A stretch of 64,000 nt of DNA from Flavobacterium ustbae (lineage in GTDB: Bacteria; Bacteroidota; Bacteroidia; Flavobacteriales; Flavobacteriaceae): contig NZ_RPOC01000004.1 of the NCBI RefSeq assembly GCF_003946915.1, positions 248,001 to 312,000 of the forward strand, in the 5' to 3' direction. Both the position numbers and the translations under genes were made by a program. Positions 1 to 8,563 of this stretch are shown piece after piece (the stretch's first letter is position 1; the number at the start of each line of letters is the position of its first letter). The notes under the pieces are model-generated. The model was given only the letters and a program-made list of their open reading frames with translations, searched no databases and was not told the DNA's origin.

Positions 1-1
1 G

Positions 2-163
2 GAATTCAAAAAAATGCATACTCGCTTTGTGGAACTTGAAAAGAACACTTATGAGAAAAGAGCTTTCCTTTACCTAGATATTATTTCATGGTTGGAAAGC
101 AAAATCGAAAATCGTACGATTGGTGAGATCATTAGAGAAAAAGCAAAGTTGAACAGCAGATAA
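2..163 (+). CDS. C-terminal fragment of an unknown protein (5' end outside window)
   Basis: An open frame runs from the left edge to a TAA at 161-163 and gives about 53 residues, including MHTRFVELEKN and a helical, charged end (KIENRTIGEIIREKAKLNSR). It is followed 40 bases later by a strong rho-independent terminator, which supports a real gene end on this strand. The fragment is too short to assign a family, and the composition only suggests an all-helical cytoplasmic tail. Confidence 0.55.
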   Translation, partial: EFKKMHTRFVELEKNTYEKRAFLYLDIISWLESKIENRTIGEIIREKAKLNSR

Positions 164-203
164 AGTTTTAAATTCCAATTTTTTAAAATTCCAAATTCCA
201 ATA

Positions 204-238
204 AAAAGGCGTTAAGATGTTTTCTTAACGCCTTTTTT
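204..238 (+). terminator. Rho-independent terminator of the left-edge gene
   Basis: Nine-base-pair perfect stem GGCGTTAAG (208-216) / CTTAACGCC (224-232) with a short loop, followed by TTTTTT. It lies directly after the gene ending at 163. An A-run on the other flank could let it work in both directions. Confidence 0.8.
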
Positions 239-281
239 ATCATTTCTCCTTCGTCAGGATGACAAACAGAATAAAAAAACA

Positions 282-317
282 AAAAAAATCCTGTGAATGA
301 AATTTCACAGGATTTTT
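282..317 (-). terminator. Terminator of the ppc-DinB transcript
   Basis: Near-perfect hairpin AAATCCTGTGAA / TTTCACAGGATTT centred near 299, with an A-run on the left that reads as a U-run on the minus strand. It sits 22 bases after the stop codon of the minus-strand DinB-like gene. Confidence 0.75.
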
Positions 318-338
318 ACTTTTAAGCTATTTTATTGT

Positions 339-854
339 TTACAAATACCTTTCTTCAAAAACTTTTTGATGATGTCTTTGATGTCCAATCATGACAAAAC
401 CTAAAGCGCGAACCGAAATGGGATTATTAGATGCTGTTCCAATTCTCTTCAATTGTTCTTGAGATAAGCTTTTGTAAAATAATAAAGTTGAATGTCTTAC
501 GGCTGAAAGTTCGGTTAATAATTCCTGAATACTTCTACTATTTGAATCTGTATTCTCTGCATAATCATTTTCCTCAAAACTTGGCAAAGGCGTTTTGTCG
601 TTTCTAGAAAAACGCAAAGCTCGATATGCAAAAATTCGTTCTGTATCTATAATATGCTGAATAATATCTTTGATTGTCCATTTTCCTTCTGCATAACGAT
701 AATCAAATTTATCCATTGGAATATTTTGCACAAATCGAATGAACTCATGAAGCGAAATTTCTAATTCTTCAATTAAAATTCCGTCACCAGCCGCTTTAAC
801 ATAATTGCCAAAATGTCCTGAGTATTCGTTGTCTAATAATTCTGCTGTTCTCAT
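339..854 (-). CDS. DinB-like (DinB_2 superfamily) protein
   Basis: A 171-residue soluble protein with the four-helix layout of the DinB/YfiT group. These proteins bind a divalent metal through three His residues and some act as thiol-S-transferases. Candidate ligands are visible in KDIIQHIIDTER (about residues 62-73) and in the C-terminal GHQRHHQKV. The motif W-x-I-K-D-I-x-Q-H and the final HHxxxF pattern are typical. The start ATG lies 10 bases downstream of the ppc stop, so it is probably the second gene of a ppc operon. The substrate is unknown. Confidence 0.8.
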   Translation of the reverse strand: MRTAELLDNEYSGHFGNYVKAAGDGILIEELEISLHEFIRFVQNIPMDKFDYRYAEGKWTIKDIIQHIIDTERIFAYRALRFSRNDKTPLPSFEENDYAENTDSNSRSIQELLTELSAVRHSTLLFYKSLSQEQLKRIGTASNNPISVRALGFVMIGHQRHHQKVFEERYL

Positions 855-864
855 TCTTTTTGTT

Positions 865-3450
865 TTAAGCTGAATTTCTACTTGCGTTAGTATTTCCGAA
901 TAAAGATCTTGTTACGATTTTTTCATACACTTTCACCAATTCTTCGTTTGGAACTTCTGCTTTGTTCAACTCATTGATTCTCAATAAAGCATATTGCTGA
1001 ATGGTTAGCAATGGTAAAACAATACGCTCTCTGATCTGAATTGAAGCAATGCCATCAGGATAGTTTTCCATTAGCGTTTTATGCCCAGCTATTTTCAATA
1101 ATAGTCTTTTTGTTTCTGAAAATTCGTCATAAATAATCTGCCAGAATTCGCCAAACTCAGGATCATTTTTCATGTAAGCTGTCAATGGCAAGAACGATTT
1201 TGCTAATGACATCATGCTGTTTTCAAGTAAAGTTTTGAAAAACAATGAATTATGATACAAATCACTTACTTTATCCCATTGTCCGCTTTCTTCAAAATGT
1301 TTCAAAGCCGAACCTACTCCGAAGAATCCAGGAACATTTTGTTTTAATTGGCTCCATGAACCCACAAACGGAATGGCTCTTAAATCGGCAAAATCTAAAG
1401 ATTCAGATTTGCTTCTTTTTGAAGGACGGCTTCCAATATTTGTTTTAGAATAATATTTTAGCGTACTCATTTTTTCTAAGTACGGAATAAACTTCGGATG
1501 ATTTTTGAAACTCAAGTATTTCTCATAACCTAGATTTGCTAAATCTGTCAAAAGCTGAGTCTCATCTGCTGTAAGTTCATTTTTCTCTTTACTAAAAACC
1601 TGATTCGTAACACCGGCGCTTAATAAGTTTTCGATATTGTAACGGCATGAGTCCAAAGTTCCAAAATTAGAACTGATAGTCTGACCTTGAATAGTGATCT
1701 GAATTTCGTTATTCTCAATTTTTGGTCCTAAAGAAGCATAAAATTTATGTGTTTTTCCACCACCACGAGCTGGAGGTCCACCACGGCCGTCAAAGAAAAT
1801 AACTTTTATTCCGTATTCTCTAGAAATTTTTGTCAGCGAAATTTTAGCCTGATAAATACTCCAGTTAGCCATTAAATATCCCCCATCTTTAGTTCCATCA
1901 GAAAATCCAAGCATAATAGTTTGCTTATTTCCTCTAGATTTTAGATGTTTTGCATATTCTGGATTCGTATACAATTGCTCCATAACACTATGCGCATTTT
2001 GCAAATCGTCAACAGACTCGAAAAGCGGAATAATGTCAACCGTAGGCTTTTCCCAGTTATTTAGACGAATCATAGCAAAAGTTTCCATGACATTTAGGGC
2101 ACTTTCGTTATTACTGATGATATAACGGTTGGCTCCTTCTTCACCATTATTCTGCTGAATGGTTTTAATAGCTTGTACCGATTCTAAAGTATATCGTGTG
2201 ATTTCATTTTCAAAATCGCTTGGATTAAGATTTCCTTTAACTTTAGATAAAACATCAATTTTTTGATTTTCAGTTAATTCAAAATAATTTTTCGGAAAAA
2301 TATCTGAACCAGAATTCAAATAATAGTTTACCACATCTTTGAAAACTACATTATGAATTTTGCTGTTTTGACGAATATCTAAACAAGCAAAATGGAATCC
2401 GAATAAATTGATTTTTACTAAAAAAGCTTCCAGTTCATCCAAATATAAAGATTGATGTTTCTCAATAATTATAGTACGAATTTTATTTAACTGTGTTAAT
2501 AATTCTTCTAAAGTGATAAAGATATCTCCTTTAGAATAAAAAACAGAGCGATAAAGTTTATGTTCAAGTTCAGAAACCAAAGTATCTACATCAGAGAAAG
2601 TTAGCTTACGTTTTAGATTTCTCATTTCTACATAATAACACTTTAAAATTGAAGTACGCAAACGGTCTGCAACTTTAAGCGTAATGTCTGTAGTAACAAA
2701 TGGATTTCCGTCACGGTCACCTCCTGGCCAGAAACCAAGTTTTATTAATTGGTTTTGAATTGGATTTCCGTCGAAGATATTCTTTTGAAGATAATGTACA
2801 ATTTCTCCCGCTGTAGCATAAAATACATTTTCGAGATACCAAATCAAACTTACGGCTTCGTCGTAAGGATTCGGTTTTTCTTTCTGAATAAAAGGAGTTT
2901 TCCCTAACTGCGCTAGTAATTGTTTGATCTGCAGCAAATCATTTTGACGAATTGCTTCTGTCAGGTCATTTATAATTCCTAAAACAGCACCAGGATAGAA
3001 CTGAGTTGGATGCGCCGTTAAAACAGTACGGACATTAAAGCTTTCTAAGAACGTACTTAATTCCTCATCTTTTTCTTTTGCATCAGATTTCTCCTTGATA
3101 TCGCGAAGAGATCCACGCCCTTCCATGTTGTTAACTTCAGGAAAAGCTGCGTCTTCAATAGCATCAAATAATACAATCTGACGTTCTATATATTGAATAA
3201 ATCGAAACATAAGATCGATTTTTTCTTCTTCAGAAGTATTATTTAAGAATTTATTTGAAAAAAAATCAACGATCTCTTTTGGTGTTTCCTGTTTTTTAAA
3301 GCCAGTTTCGCAAGTTTCTGTAAACAAAGGAAGTAAAACTCCTGTATTGTCTATAGAATCAAAAGGCAATGTTATAAAAACACTATTATAAATGTGGTAT
3401 TTTGAGAGAACGTCTTGATTAAAACGTTCTATTTTTGGCAACGTATACAT
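865..3450 (-). CDS. ppc: Phosphoenolpyruvate carboxylase
   Basis: An 861-residue enzyme catalysing PEP + bicarbonate to oxaloacetate + phosphate, an anaplerotic step feeding the TCA cycle. Diagnostic motifs are present: LTAHPTQ with the catalytic His at residue 147, GGDRDGNP at 243-250, the PEP/bicarbonate loop FFDGRGGPPARGGGKTH in the middle, and VGSWSQLKQNVPGFFGVGSAL in the C-terminal half. Length is close to the bacterial norm of about 880-930. The C-terminus reads NTNASRNSA rather than the usual MRNTG-like ending, though the R-N is kept. The ATG at 3450 is used. It follows an Lrp-type regulator gene, from which it is separated by a terminator-like hairpin. Confidence 0.95.
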   Translation of the reverse strand: MYTLPKIERFNQDVLSKYHIYNSVFITLPFDSIDNTGVLLPLFTETCETGFKKQETPKEIVDFFSNKFLNNTSEEEKIDLMFRFIQYIERQIVLFDAIEDAAFPEVNNMEGRGSLRDIKEKSDAKEKDEELSTFLESFNVRTVLTAHPTQFYPGAVLGIINDLTEAIRQNDLLQIKQLLAQLGKTPFIQKEKPNPYDEAVSLIWYLENVFYATAGEIVHYLQKNIFDGNPIQNQLIKLGFWPGGDRDGNPFVTTDITLKVADRLRTSILKCYYVEMRNLKRKLTFSDVDTLVSELEHKLYRSVFYSKGDIFITLEELLTQLNKIRTIIIEKHQSLYLDELEAFLVKINLFGFHFACLDIRQNSKIHNVVFKDVVNYYLNSGSDIFPKNYFELTENQKIDVLSKVKGNLNPSDFENEITRYTLESVQAIKTIQQNNGEEGANRYIISNNESALNVMETFAMIRLNNWEKPTVDIIPLFESVDDLQNAHSVMEQLYTNPEYAKHLKSRGNKQTIMLGFSDGTKDGGYLMANWSIYQAKISLTKISREYGIKVIFFDGRGGPPARGGGKTHKFYASLGPKIENNEIQITIQGQTISSNFGTLDSCRYNIENLLSAGVTNQVFSKEKNELTADETQLLTDLANLGYEKYLSFKNHPKFIPYLEKMSTLKYYSKTNIGSRPSKRSKSESLDFADLRAIPFVGSWSQLKQNVPGFFGVGSALKHFEESGQWDKVSDLYHNSLFFKTLLENSMMSLAKSFLPLTAYMKNDPEFGEFWQIIYDEFSETKRLLLKIAGHKTLMENYPDGIASIQIRERIVLPLLTIQQYALLRINELNKAEVPNEELVKVYEKIVTRSLFGNTNASRNSA

Positions 3451-3482
3451 AATTGTGTTATAGTTGGTTGGTTAATTAGTCA

Positions 3483-3520
3483 TAAAAAAACCCCAAGAAT
3501 AAACTTGAGGTATATTTTAA
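3483..3520 (-). terminator. Terminator or attenuator between lrp-like gene and ppc
   Basis: On the minus strand CCTCAAG and CTTGGGG form a hairpin followed by TTTTTTTA. It lies between the regulator stop (3542) and the ppc start (3450), leaving only about 30 bases for the ppc leader, so ppc either relies on read-through or has a promoter overlapping this hairpin. Confidence 0.65.
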
Positions 3521-3541
3521 TATAGCATTCAAGAAAAGTTC

Positions 3542-4021
3542 TTACATATTTTTGAAAATAGTATGCATCAAACGCTTCTTATCGTTTATACTTTCCTCTA
3601 ATGAAATCATTGTTTCTGTTCTGTAAACACCATCAATATCGTCAATCATAAAGATAACTTCTTTTGCGTGCTTAGTGTCTTTTGCTCTAATTTTGCAAAA
3701 GATGTTGAATTTACCCGTAGTTACAGAAGCTACAGTTACGAAAGGAATTTGATTGATTCGCTCTAATACAAATTTAGTTTGAGATGTATTATTAAGAAAA
3801 ACCCCTACATAAGCAATAAATGAATAACCTAATTTATCGTAATCCAAGGCTAATGAAGATCCCATGATAATACCGGCATCCTCCATCTTTTTAACTCTAA
3901 CGTGTACTGTACCAGCAGATATCAATAGCTTTTTTGCAATGTCAGTAAACGGAACTCTCGTATTGTCTATTAACATATCTAAAATCTGGTGATCTACTTC
4001 ATCTAAACGAAATTTACTCAT
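3542..4021 (-). CDS. Lrp/AsnC family transcriptional regulator
   Basis: A 159-residue protein with the family architecture: N-terminal winged helix (DEVDHQILDMLIDNTRVPFTDIAKKL, then the recognition helix around TVHVRVKKMEDAGII) and a C-terminal RAM/ligand domain (YVGVFLNN..., TVASVTTGKFNIFCKIRAKD). Such proteins sense amino acids and form octamers. It is located just upstream of ppc in the same orientation. Regulation of ppc by it is possible but not shown by the sequence. The ATG start is conserved in type (MSKFRLDEVD). Confidence 0.92.
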   Translation of the reverse strand: MSKFRLDEVDHQILDMLIDNTRVPFTDIAKKLLISAGTVHVRVKKMEDAGIIMGSSLALDYDKLGYSFIAYVGVFLNNTSQTKFVLERINQIPFVTVASVTTGKFNIFCKIRAKDTKHAKEVIFMIDDIDGVYRTETMISLEESINDKKRLMHTIFKNM

Positions 4022-4098
4022 AATTGTTTAATTAATATTACTAATTGCTATTACAAAGTATAAAATTATATATAAAAAACAACAAATTCACATAAAAA

Positions 4099-5253
4099 TT
4101 AACTTTTTATTAATCCGTTAACAAATTTAACATTTTTGTTTAAATAAAAATTTGCCTTCTGACCCGCTTTTGGAAGATTTTGGAAATCGTCTGAATATTC
4201 TGCTTCTTCTGCATCGTATTCATAATGTCCAAAATAATTTTCCAATTCACCTACTTCTGCGATGTAGGCATTAAAATGGATCTTATTTTCGATTAATTCT
4301 TCTTTGTATTGAGCGACAAAATTCGTAATAATTTCGATACCATCATAATTTATTTTGACATTTTTATACATAAAATCATAAAAAACGACATTATTTTGTG
4401 AAATATTCAAATAATCACCAAATCTATTATCAACTAAATCGTTTTCGGAAATCAGTTTGAAGCTTAAAATTAACGAGAAAAATATGAACTTCCTAGTAAT
4501 TTCGCGCTCATAGTCGCCTGGAAAGTGCCCTGCCTCAAATAATATAGTCGGAACTCCTAAAAATTGAAAAGTGTCTCCTATACAATTAATATTGAAGGAG
4601 TCATCAAAGCGGCCAACTTGTCCTGGAATACATTTTTGTAGCTCTTCATTAATTCCTGCTATGATATTTATAGCTTTTAATCTATTATCATTTACTTCTC
4701 TTGCTTCATTATAAGAGGGAGCTAAAAAAGAAACTGTTGCAGGTTTTCCTGTTGTTCCTGCTCCAAATATGGTGCGTTGATCGTGAAGGTTAAAGCAGAA
4801 ATGAGGTTTGAATTGCTCAAATACTTTACGTAAAACTTTACTTTCTGGCTGTGTCAGGTCTTGAGAATCGCGATTCAAATCTACTTCATTTGCATTTGCT
4901 CGAGTATAAAGCCTTGCTCCGTCTGGATTTAACATCGGAATGCAGTAGAATGTAAAGGTATCTAGCATTTGCTTTGCAAAATCGATATCATCAATCAATA
5001 AATTAATGAAATCAAATAAAGCTTTTGTCGTAGTGCTTTCGTTACCGTGCATTTGCGACCAAAGGTATGCGCGCGTTTTTCCCGTTCCGATTTGGTAACT
5101 ATATATAGGTTCGCCTAAAACAGATGTACCAATAGTCTCTACTTGACCATTGGTATTTAGTTTATCTAAAAGAGGTTTAATGTGATCTAAAGTAAGATAT
5201 CTTCCAGAGATGGATTGTTCTTTGTAGTCTGTAAATAGCTGTTCTAAATTCAT
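4099..5253 (-). CDS. M14-family zinc carboxypeptidase
   Basis: A 384-residue protein without an obvious signal peptide. Zinc ligands are visible as HGNE (H69, E72) and a third His in FNLHDQR (about 157). The substrate-binding segment NPDGARLYTR...VDLNRD and a late acidic ILFEAGHFPGDYER (candidate catalytic Glu) complete the M14 active site. Cytoplasmic M14 enzymes in Bacteroidota often act on peptides or peptidoglycan fragments, but the substrate here is unknown. It is divergent from an XRE regulator, and its promoter is overlaid by dyad operators (5267-5339), implying control by that regulator. Confidence 0.88.
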   Translation of the reverse strand: MNLEQLFTDYKEQSISGRYLTLDHIKPLLDKLNTNGQVETIGTSVLGEPIYSYQIGTGKTRAYLWSQMHGNESTTTKALFDFINLLIDDIDFAKQMLDTFTFYCIPMLNPDGARLYTRANANEVDLNRDSQDLTQPESKVLRKVFEQFKPHFCFNLHDQRTIFGAGTTGKPATVSFLAPSYNEAREVNDNRLKAINIIAGINEELQKCIPGQVGRFDDSFNINCIGDTFQFLGVPTILFEAGHFPGDYEREITRKFIFFSLILSFKLISENDLVDNRFGDYLNISQNNVVFYDFMYKNVKINYDGIEIITNFVAQYKEELIENKIHFNAYIAEVGELENYFGHYEYDAEEAEYSDDFQNLPKAGQKANFYLNKNVKFVNGLIKS

Positions 5254-5266
5254 CGTATTTTGATTA

Positions 5267-5339
5267 GTTTACAAAAGTAAACATCTTTATTTTTACAATT
5301 GTAAACAATTAAAAATTCTAATAATTTAAAATTGTAAAC
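5267..5339 (-). promoter_or_regulatory. Three dyad operators and promoter in front of the M14 peptidase gene
   Basis: GTTTACAAAAGTAAAC (5267-5282) and TTTTACAATTGTAAAC (5291-5306) are 16-bp dyads with 6-bp arms and 4-bp spacers, and a half-degenerate copy ends in GTAAAC at 5334-5339. Read on the minus strand, the first dyad contains TACTTTTG, a match to the Bacteroidota -7 box TAnnTTTG, and the second holds a TTG 16 bases upstream. Repressor binding would therefore cover the promoter. Confidence 0.7.
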
Positions 5340-5503
5340 AGTTTTTAAGACAATCTATCAAAGTTTGCTATAACTGGCTTTAATAGAATGAACTAGAATT
5401 TATTTTTATTTGTAAATATATAAAATTCAAACTTTTAACGTTATTTAATTCAATTTTAAATTTAACATAAAACTAGTCCATTATTAAAATCACAACAATA
5501 ATA

Positions 5504-5574
5504 TTGGATTAGTTTGTCTTTTTGTTTACATTTGTAAATCAGACAATTCAAAGTAAAAATTTACAATGGTAAAC
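5504..5574 (+). promoter_or_regulatory. Promoter and two dyad operators of the XRE regulator gene
   Basis: TTG at 5504-5506, a 20-base spacer and TACATTTG at 5527-5534 fit the Bacteroidota promoter consensus. The -7 box lies inside GTTTACATTTGTAAAT (5524-5539). A further dyad, ATTTACAATGGTAAAC (5559-5574), overlaps the ATG of the regulator gene itself. This layout suggests autorepression. Confidence 0.7.
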
Positions 5575-6021
5575 ATAGACGATTTTGTAAAAAGACTTGA
5601 AACGGTATTAGATTATTATGGTTTGAATGCGTCTGCTTTTGCCGACAAAATTGGCGTGCAGCGTTCTAGTATGTCTCATCTCCTATCTGGCAGAAATAAA
5701 CCAAGTCTAGATTTTGTAATGAAAATTTTAGAAGTTTTTCCAGATGTAGATCTCTATTGGATCTTAATTGGAAGAGGAAATTTTCCAAAAACGAATGATG
5801 AAGTAGATGAGAAAACATCTAATGCTTCTACTCCTATTTTGCCGAATCAAAATTCAGAGAAAGATTTATTCTCAACTTTTGAAATAAATGGAAAGGAAGA
5901 AAAAGAAGAAACAAAAAAATCATCAGCTCCAAAAAATGTAAATTATGATTTGGAAGATGATGAAATTGAAAAAATCGTCTTGTTTTATAAAAATGGAACT
6001 TTTAAGGCTTATTCTCCATAA
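5566..6021 (+). CDS. XRE-family helix-turn-helix regulator
   Basis: A 151-residue protein. Residues about 5-65 are a Cro/CI-type HTH (FVKRLETVLDYYGLNASAFA, then DKIGVQRSSMSHLLSGRNKP and LDFVMKILEVFPDVDLYWIL), a form common in Flavobacterium. The rest is an acidic, Lys/Glu-rich linker with no recognised domain. The gene is divergent from the M14 peptidase, and its start codon lies within a dyad that matches four others in the intergenic region, so it is the natural candidate for their ligand. No effector-binding domain is visible. Confidence 0.88.
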   Translation: MVNIDDFVKRLETVLDYYGLNASAFADKIGVQRSSMSHLLSGRNKPSLDFVMKILEVFPDVDLYWILIGRGNFPKTNDEVDEKTSNASTPILPNQNSEKDLFSTFEINGKEEKEETKKSSAPKNVNYDLEDDEIEKIVLFYKNGTFKAYSP

Positions 6022-6106
6022 TGCAAAAATTTTCACGTATTTGAATCTTAGTTCAGAAAATTTTCAAATATGCGATTCTCGCGCGTTTGAAAAAAAATCT
6101 CAGAAA

Positions 6107-6658
6107 TTACAATTTTACTCCATTTTCTGGAATTTTTCCTAAAACTCCTTCATAGTGTTTCTTCAAAATTTCAAAATCGGCTTCATAATTTCCAGTCGGA
6201 TAAAATGGCTCGCCAAAATTCACTTCTTTCTTTCCCCAATCAAAAGCTACGGGAACAATTGGCACTTTCGCTTTAAGTGCTATAAAATAAAATCCGGTTT
6301 TTATTTCCTTTACTTCTTTTCGTGTTCCTTCTGGAGCAACAGCCAGACGAAATACTTCTTTTCGATCAAAAATCGCTGCAATCGAATCTACTTTATTCAA
6401 TCCGCCAGAACGATCTAAAGGCTCTCCTCCAACATTTCTAAAATAATAGCCAAAAGGAAATCGAAACAATTCTTTCTTTCCAACCCAATTCATTTGCAGT
6501 CCAGAAATTCCACGAGTAAAAAGTCCGATATAAAAATCATGATTACTTGTATGAGGCATCACCATTAATATACATTTTTTAACTTCAGCATTTTCCATTC
6601 CCACTATTTTCCAGCCCATTAGCTTAAAAAATAAGAATTTGTACAATTGTTTTTTCAT
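6107..6658 (-). CDS. PlsC-like lysophospholipid acyltransferase
   Basis: A 183-residue member of the glycerophospholipid acyltransferase family, which transfers acyl chains to lysophospholipids or related acceptors at the inner membrane. The catalytic H-x4-D motif is seen as HTSNHDFYIG, and the second block as APEGTRKEV. It is short for PlsC (about 240) and lacks an N-terminal membrane helix, like other small Bacteroidota members. It converges with the XRE gene with 85 bases between the stops. The exact acceptor cannot be deduced. Confidence 0.85.
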   Translation of the reverse strand: MKKQLYKFLFFKLMGWKIVGMENAEVKKCILMVMPHTSNHDFYIGLFTRGISGLQMNWVGKKELFRFPFGYYFRNVGGEPLDRSGGLNKVDSIAAIFDRKEVFRLAVAPEGTRKEVKEIKTGFYFIALKAKVPIVPVAFDWGKKEVNFGEPFYPTGNYEADFEILKKHYEGVLGKIPENGVKL

Positions 6659-6672
6659 TTATGCTCTAATAT

Positions 6673-6706
6673 TTGGTGCAAAATAAAAGATTTAATGGTA
6701 AATTTG
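6673..6706 (+). promoter_or_regulatory. Candidate Bacteroidota promoter of the 6723 operon
   Basis: TTG at 6673-6675 and TAAATTTG at 6699-6706, spaced 23 bases, end 16 bases before the ATG at 6723. The spacing is at the long end of the known range. Confidence 0.45.
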
Positions 6707-6722
6707 AGTAAAACCGTAAAAA

Positions 6723-7388
6723 ATGATTCGAAAAATTTTCAGTTATATTATTCCAATAAAGATATTTAAAAAAAAATCTGCCAGAAGCAAAATGATCGAA
6801 GTTACTTGGGCAAATGGCGAACTAGTATTGGATACTGAAAACACCAACTATTCATACGGAAGTTTACAACGCATATTACGATACGGATTAAGAAATATAG
6901 GTTATGATAAAATTCTTGAAATGAATCATGTCTTATTATTAGGAGTGGCTGGCGGAAGCGTGGTTAAAACTTTAGTAGATGAAATTGCATACAAAGAAAA
7001 AATAACTGGAGTAGAAATCGATCCAGAGATGATACAGATTGCCAATCAGTATTTTAATCTCAATAAAATCAAACAATTAAAAGTGGTTATTGATGATGCA
7101 TTTGAATTTGTGCTTAAAACAAAAGAAAAATATGATCTTATAATTATCGACATTTTTGAAGACACACACATGCCTAACTTTTTATTTGAAAAGTTTTTTG
7201 TCGATCGTGTATGCACTATTTTAAATGACAAAGGTTTTATTCTATTCAACACCATGATATTAGACGAAGTTCATAATGTTAGAAATAGAAAATATGTTTC
7301 AGAAGTGAATTCGAAATTGTTCCAAACCAAAATGCTCCCTCGTATTGAAAACCATAATGAATTAATAATTATTAATAAAGTTGCTTAA
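6723..7388 (+). CDS. Spermidine-synthase-like SAM-dependent methyltransferase
   Basis: A 221-residue Rossmann-fold protein related to the spermidine synthase superfamily. The nucleotide-binding loop appears as LLGVAGGSVVKTL, the acidic ribose-binding segment as ITGVEIDPEMIQIA, and IDDAFEFV plus DLIIIDIFEDTHMP form motifs II/III. It is shorter than true SpeE (about 290) and lacks its N-terminal beta domain, so polyamine synthesis is unproven. It begins a tight five-gene run on this strand, with only 4 bases to the next start. Confidence 0.78.
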   Translation: MIRKIFSYIIPIKIFKKKSARSKMIEVTWANGELVLDTENTNYSYGSLQRILRYGLRNIGYDKILEMNHVLLLGVAGGSVVKTLVDEIAYKEKITGVEIDPEMIQIANQYFNLNKIKQLKVVIDDAFEFVLKTKEKYDLIIIDIFEDTHMPNFLFEKFFVDRVCTILNDKGFILFNTMILDEVHNVRNRKYVSEVNSKLFQTKMLPRIENHNELIIINKVA

Positions 7389-7392
7389 TTTC

Positions 7393-8070
7393 ATGAAACC
7401 CCTTACCTCAATCTTAAATTCCCTGCCACCTGCTAAAGTTATTGATGCCTCAATTGCAATTTCTGAATATGCTCCGTTAAATTTATCGGTTTCAAATCAA
7501 GAATTAGTAAATCAGAAACTGAATACTTCAGAAGATTTTGAAAGATATATTTCAAGTTTTCTTGAAAAAAACAATGCAAAAGTAGCTTTTGGAGGCTACA
7601 TAGAAGGTCGATTTTTGTATCAAAGAAGCCCCATTTTTTTAGATGCATCAAAGCCTGAACGCAATATTCACATCGGATTAGATTTATGGGCAGAAGCTGG
7701 AACAGCTGTACTTGCTGCGCTTGACGGAAAAGTACATAGTTTTAAAAATAACATCGGACTGGGTGACTACGGTCCAACCATTATATTAGAACACGAAGTA
7801 GAAAATGAAAAATTTTATACTTTATACGGACATTTGTCGTTAGAAAGTATAGAAAACTTAAAGATCGGAGACTTTTTTAAGAAAGGCGAAAAAATTGCAA
7901 CTCTCGGAAATGCCTCAGTAAATGGCGATTACGCACCTCACGTCCATTTTCAGATTATCCATAATATTGGTGATTACTGGGGAGATTATCCAGGTGTCTG
8001 CAATACAAAAGACCTCAATTTTTATATCGAAAATTGTCCCGATCCTAACTTATTATTAAAAATTACTTAA
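7393..8070 (+). CDS. M23-family (LytM-like) peptidase domain protein
   Basis: A 225-residue protein with the M23 zinc-site pattern: HIGLDLWAEAGT (H-x-x-x-D), YGHLS, and the terminal HVHF (H-x-H). M23 enzymes cleave glycyl or cross-link bonds in peptidoglycan. No signal peptide is visible, so a cytoplasmic role or a non-murein substrate is possible. I chose the ATG at 7393, four bases after the previous stop, over a TTG at 7381 that would overlap the upstream gene. Confidence 0.85.
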   Translation: MKPLTSILNSLPPAKVIDASIAISEYAPLNLSVSNQELVNQKLNTSEDFERYISSFLEKNNAKVAFGGYIEGRFLYQRSPIFLDASKPERNIHIGLDLWAEAGTAVLAALDGKVHSFKNNIGLGDYGPTIILEHEVENEKFYTLYGHLSLESIENLKIGDFFKKGEKIATLGNASVNGDYAPHVHFQIIHNIGDYWGDYPGVCNTKDLNFYIENCPDPNLLLKIT

Positions 8071-8076
8071 ATAGTT

Positions 8077-8553
8077 ATGAAGAAAGCAGGATTGATTATA
8101 TGTTTGTTGTTATTAATTGGATGTAAATCTAAAACAGTAAGCAGAGATACAGAAGATTTAAAAATTAAAAAAGTTTCTGGAACAGAAGTAGATGCAAATC
8201 AGCAGCGCAAAGCCTATGATTTAGGAAAAAGAGTTTTAGAAACGTGTAACACTTCAAAATTTAAACCTTTTAACGAAACTGAAGTAACTAAATCGGTTAT
8301 GGAAAACACTACAGAAGAGCGTTTGACCAAAACTTGCCAAAGATTTAGACAATATTACGGAAGTTTTATAGATTTAAAATTAGATGGAGTTTACAAAACC
8401 AAAAATGAAATCATTTACCGCTATCATGCATTGTACACTAAAAAAGTTGCCAACAAGGAATTGCGCGTTTTTGTAAATGAAGATAACCTAATTTCGTCTA
8501 TAAAATCTATGGATTGGGATGAAAAATTTGATGCCAAATTAGCCGATCAATAA
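8077..8553 (+). CDS. Lipoprotein of unknown function
   Basis: A 158-residue protein with a lipoprotein signal (MKKAGLIICLLLLIGC, lipobox LIGC, Cys16), followed by a charged mature domain with two further Cys (LETCNTSKF, LTKTCQRF) that could form a disulfide. It is separated by 6 bases from the M23 gene and 10 from the next gene, so it is surely co-transcribed. No family recognised. Confidence 0.8.
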   Translation: MKKAGLIICLLLLIGCKSKTVSRDTEDLKIKKVSGTEVDANQQRKAYDLGKRVLETCNTSKFKPFNETEVTKSVMENTTEERLTKTCQRFRQYYGSFIDLKLDGVYKTKNEIIYRYHALYTKKVANKELRVFVNEDNLISSIKSMDWDEKFDAKLADQ

Positions 8554-8563
8554 ATACATACTT

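Noticed and set aside
3483..3520. Possible riboswitch in front of ppc
   Set aside because: Only a simple stem with a U-run is visible. No larger conserved structure, so it is listed as a terminator/attenuator only.
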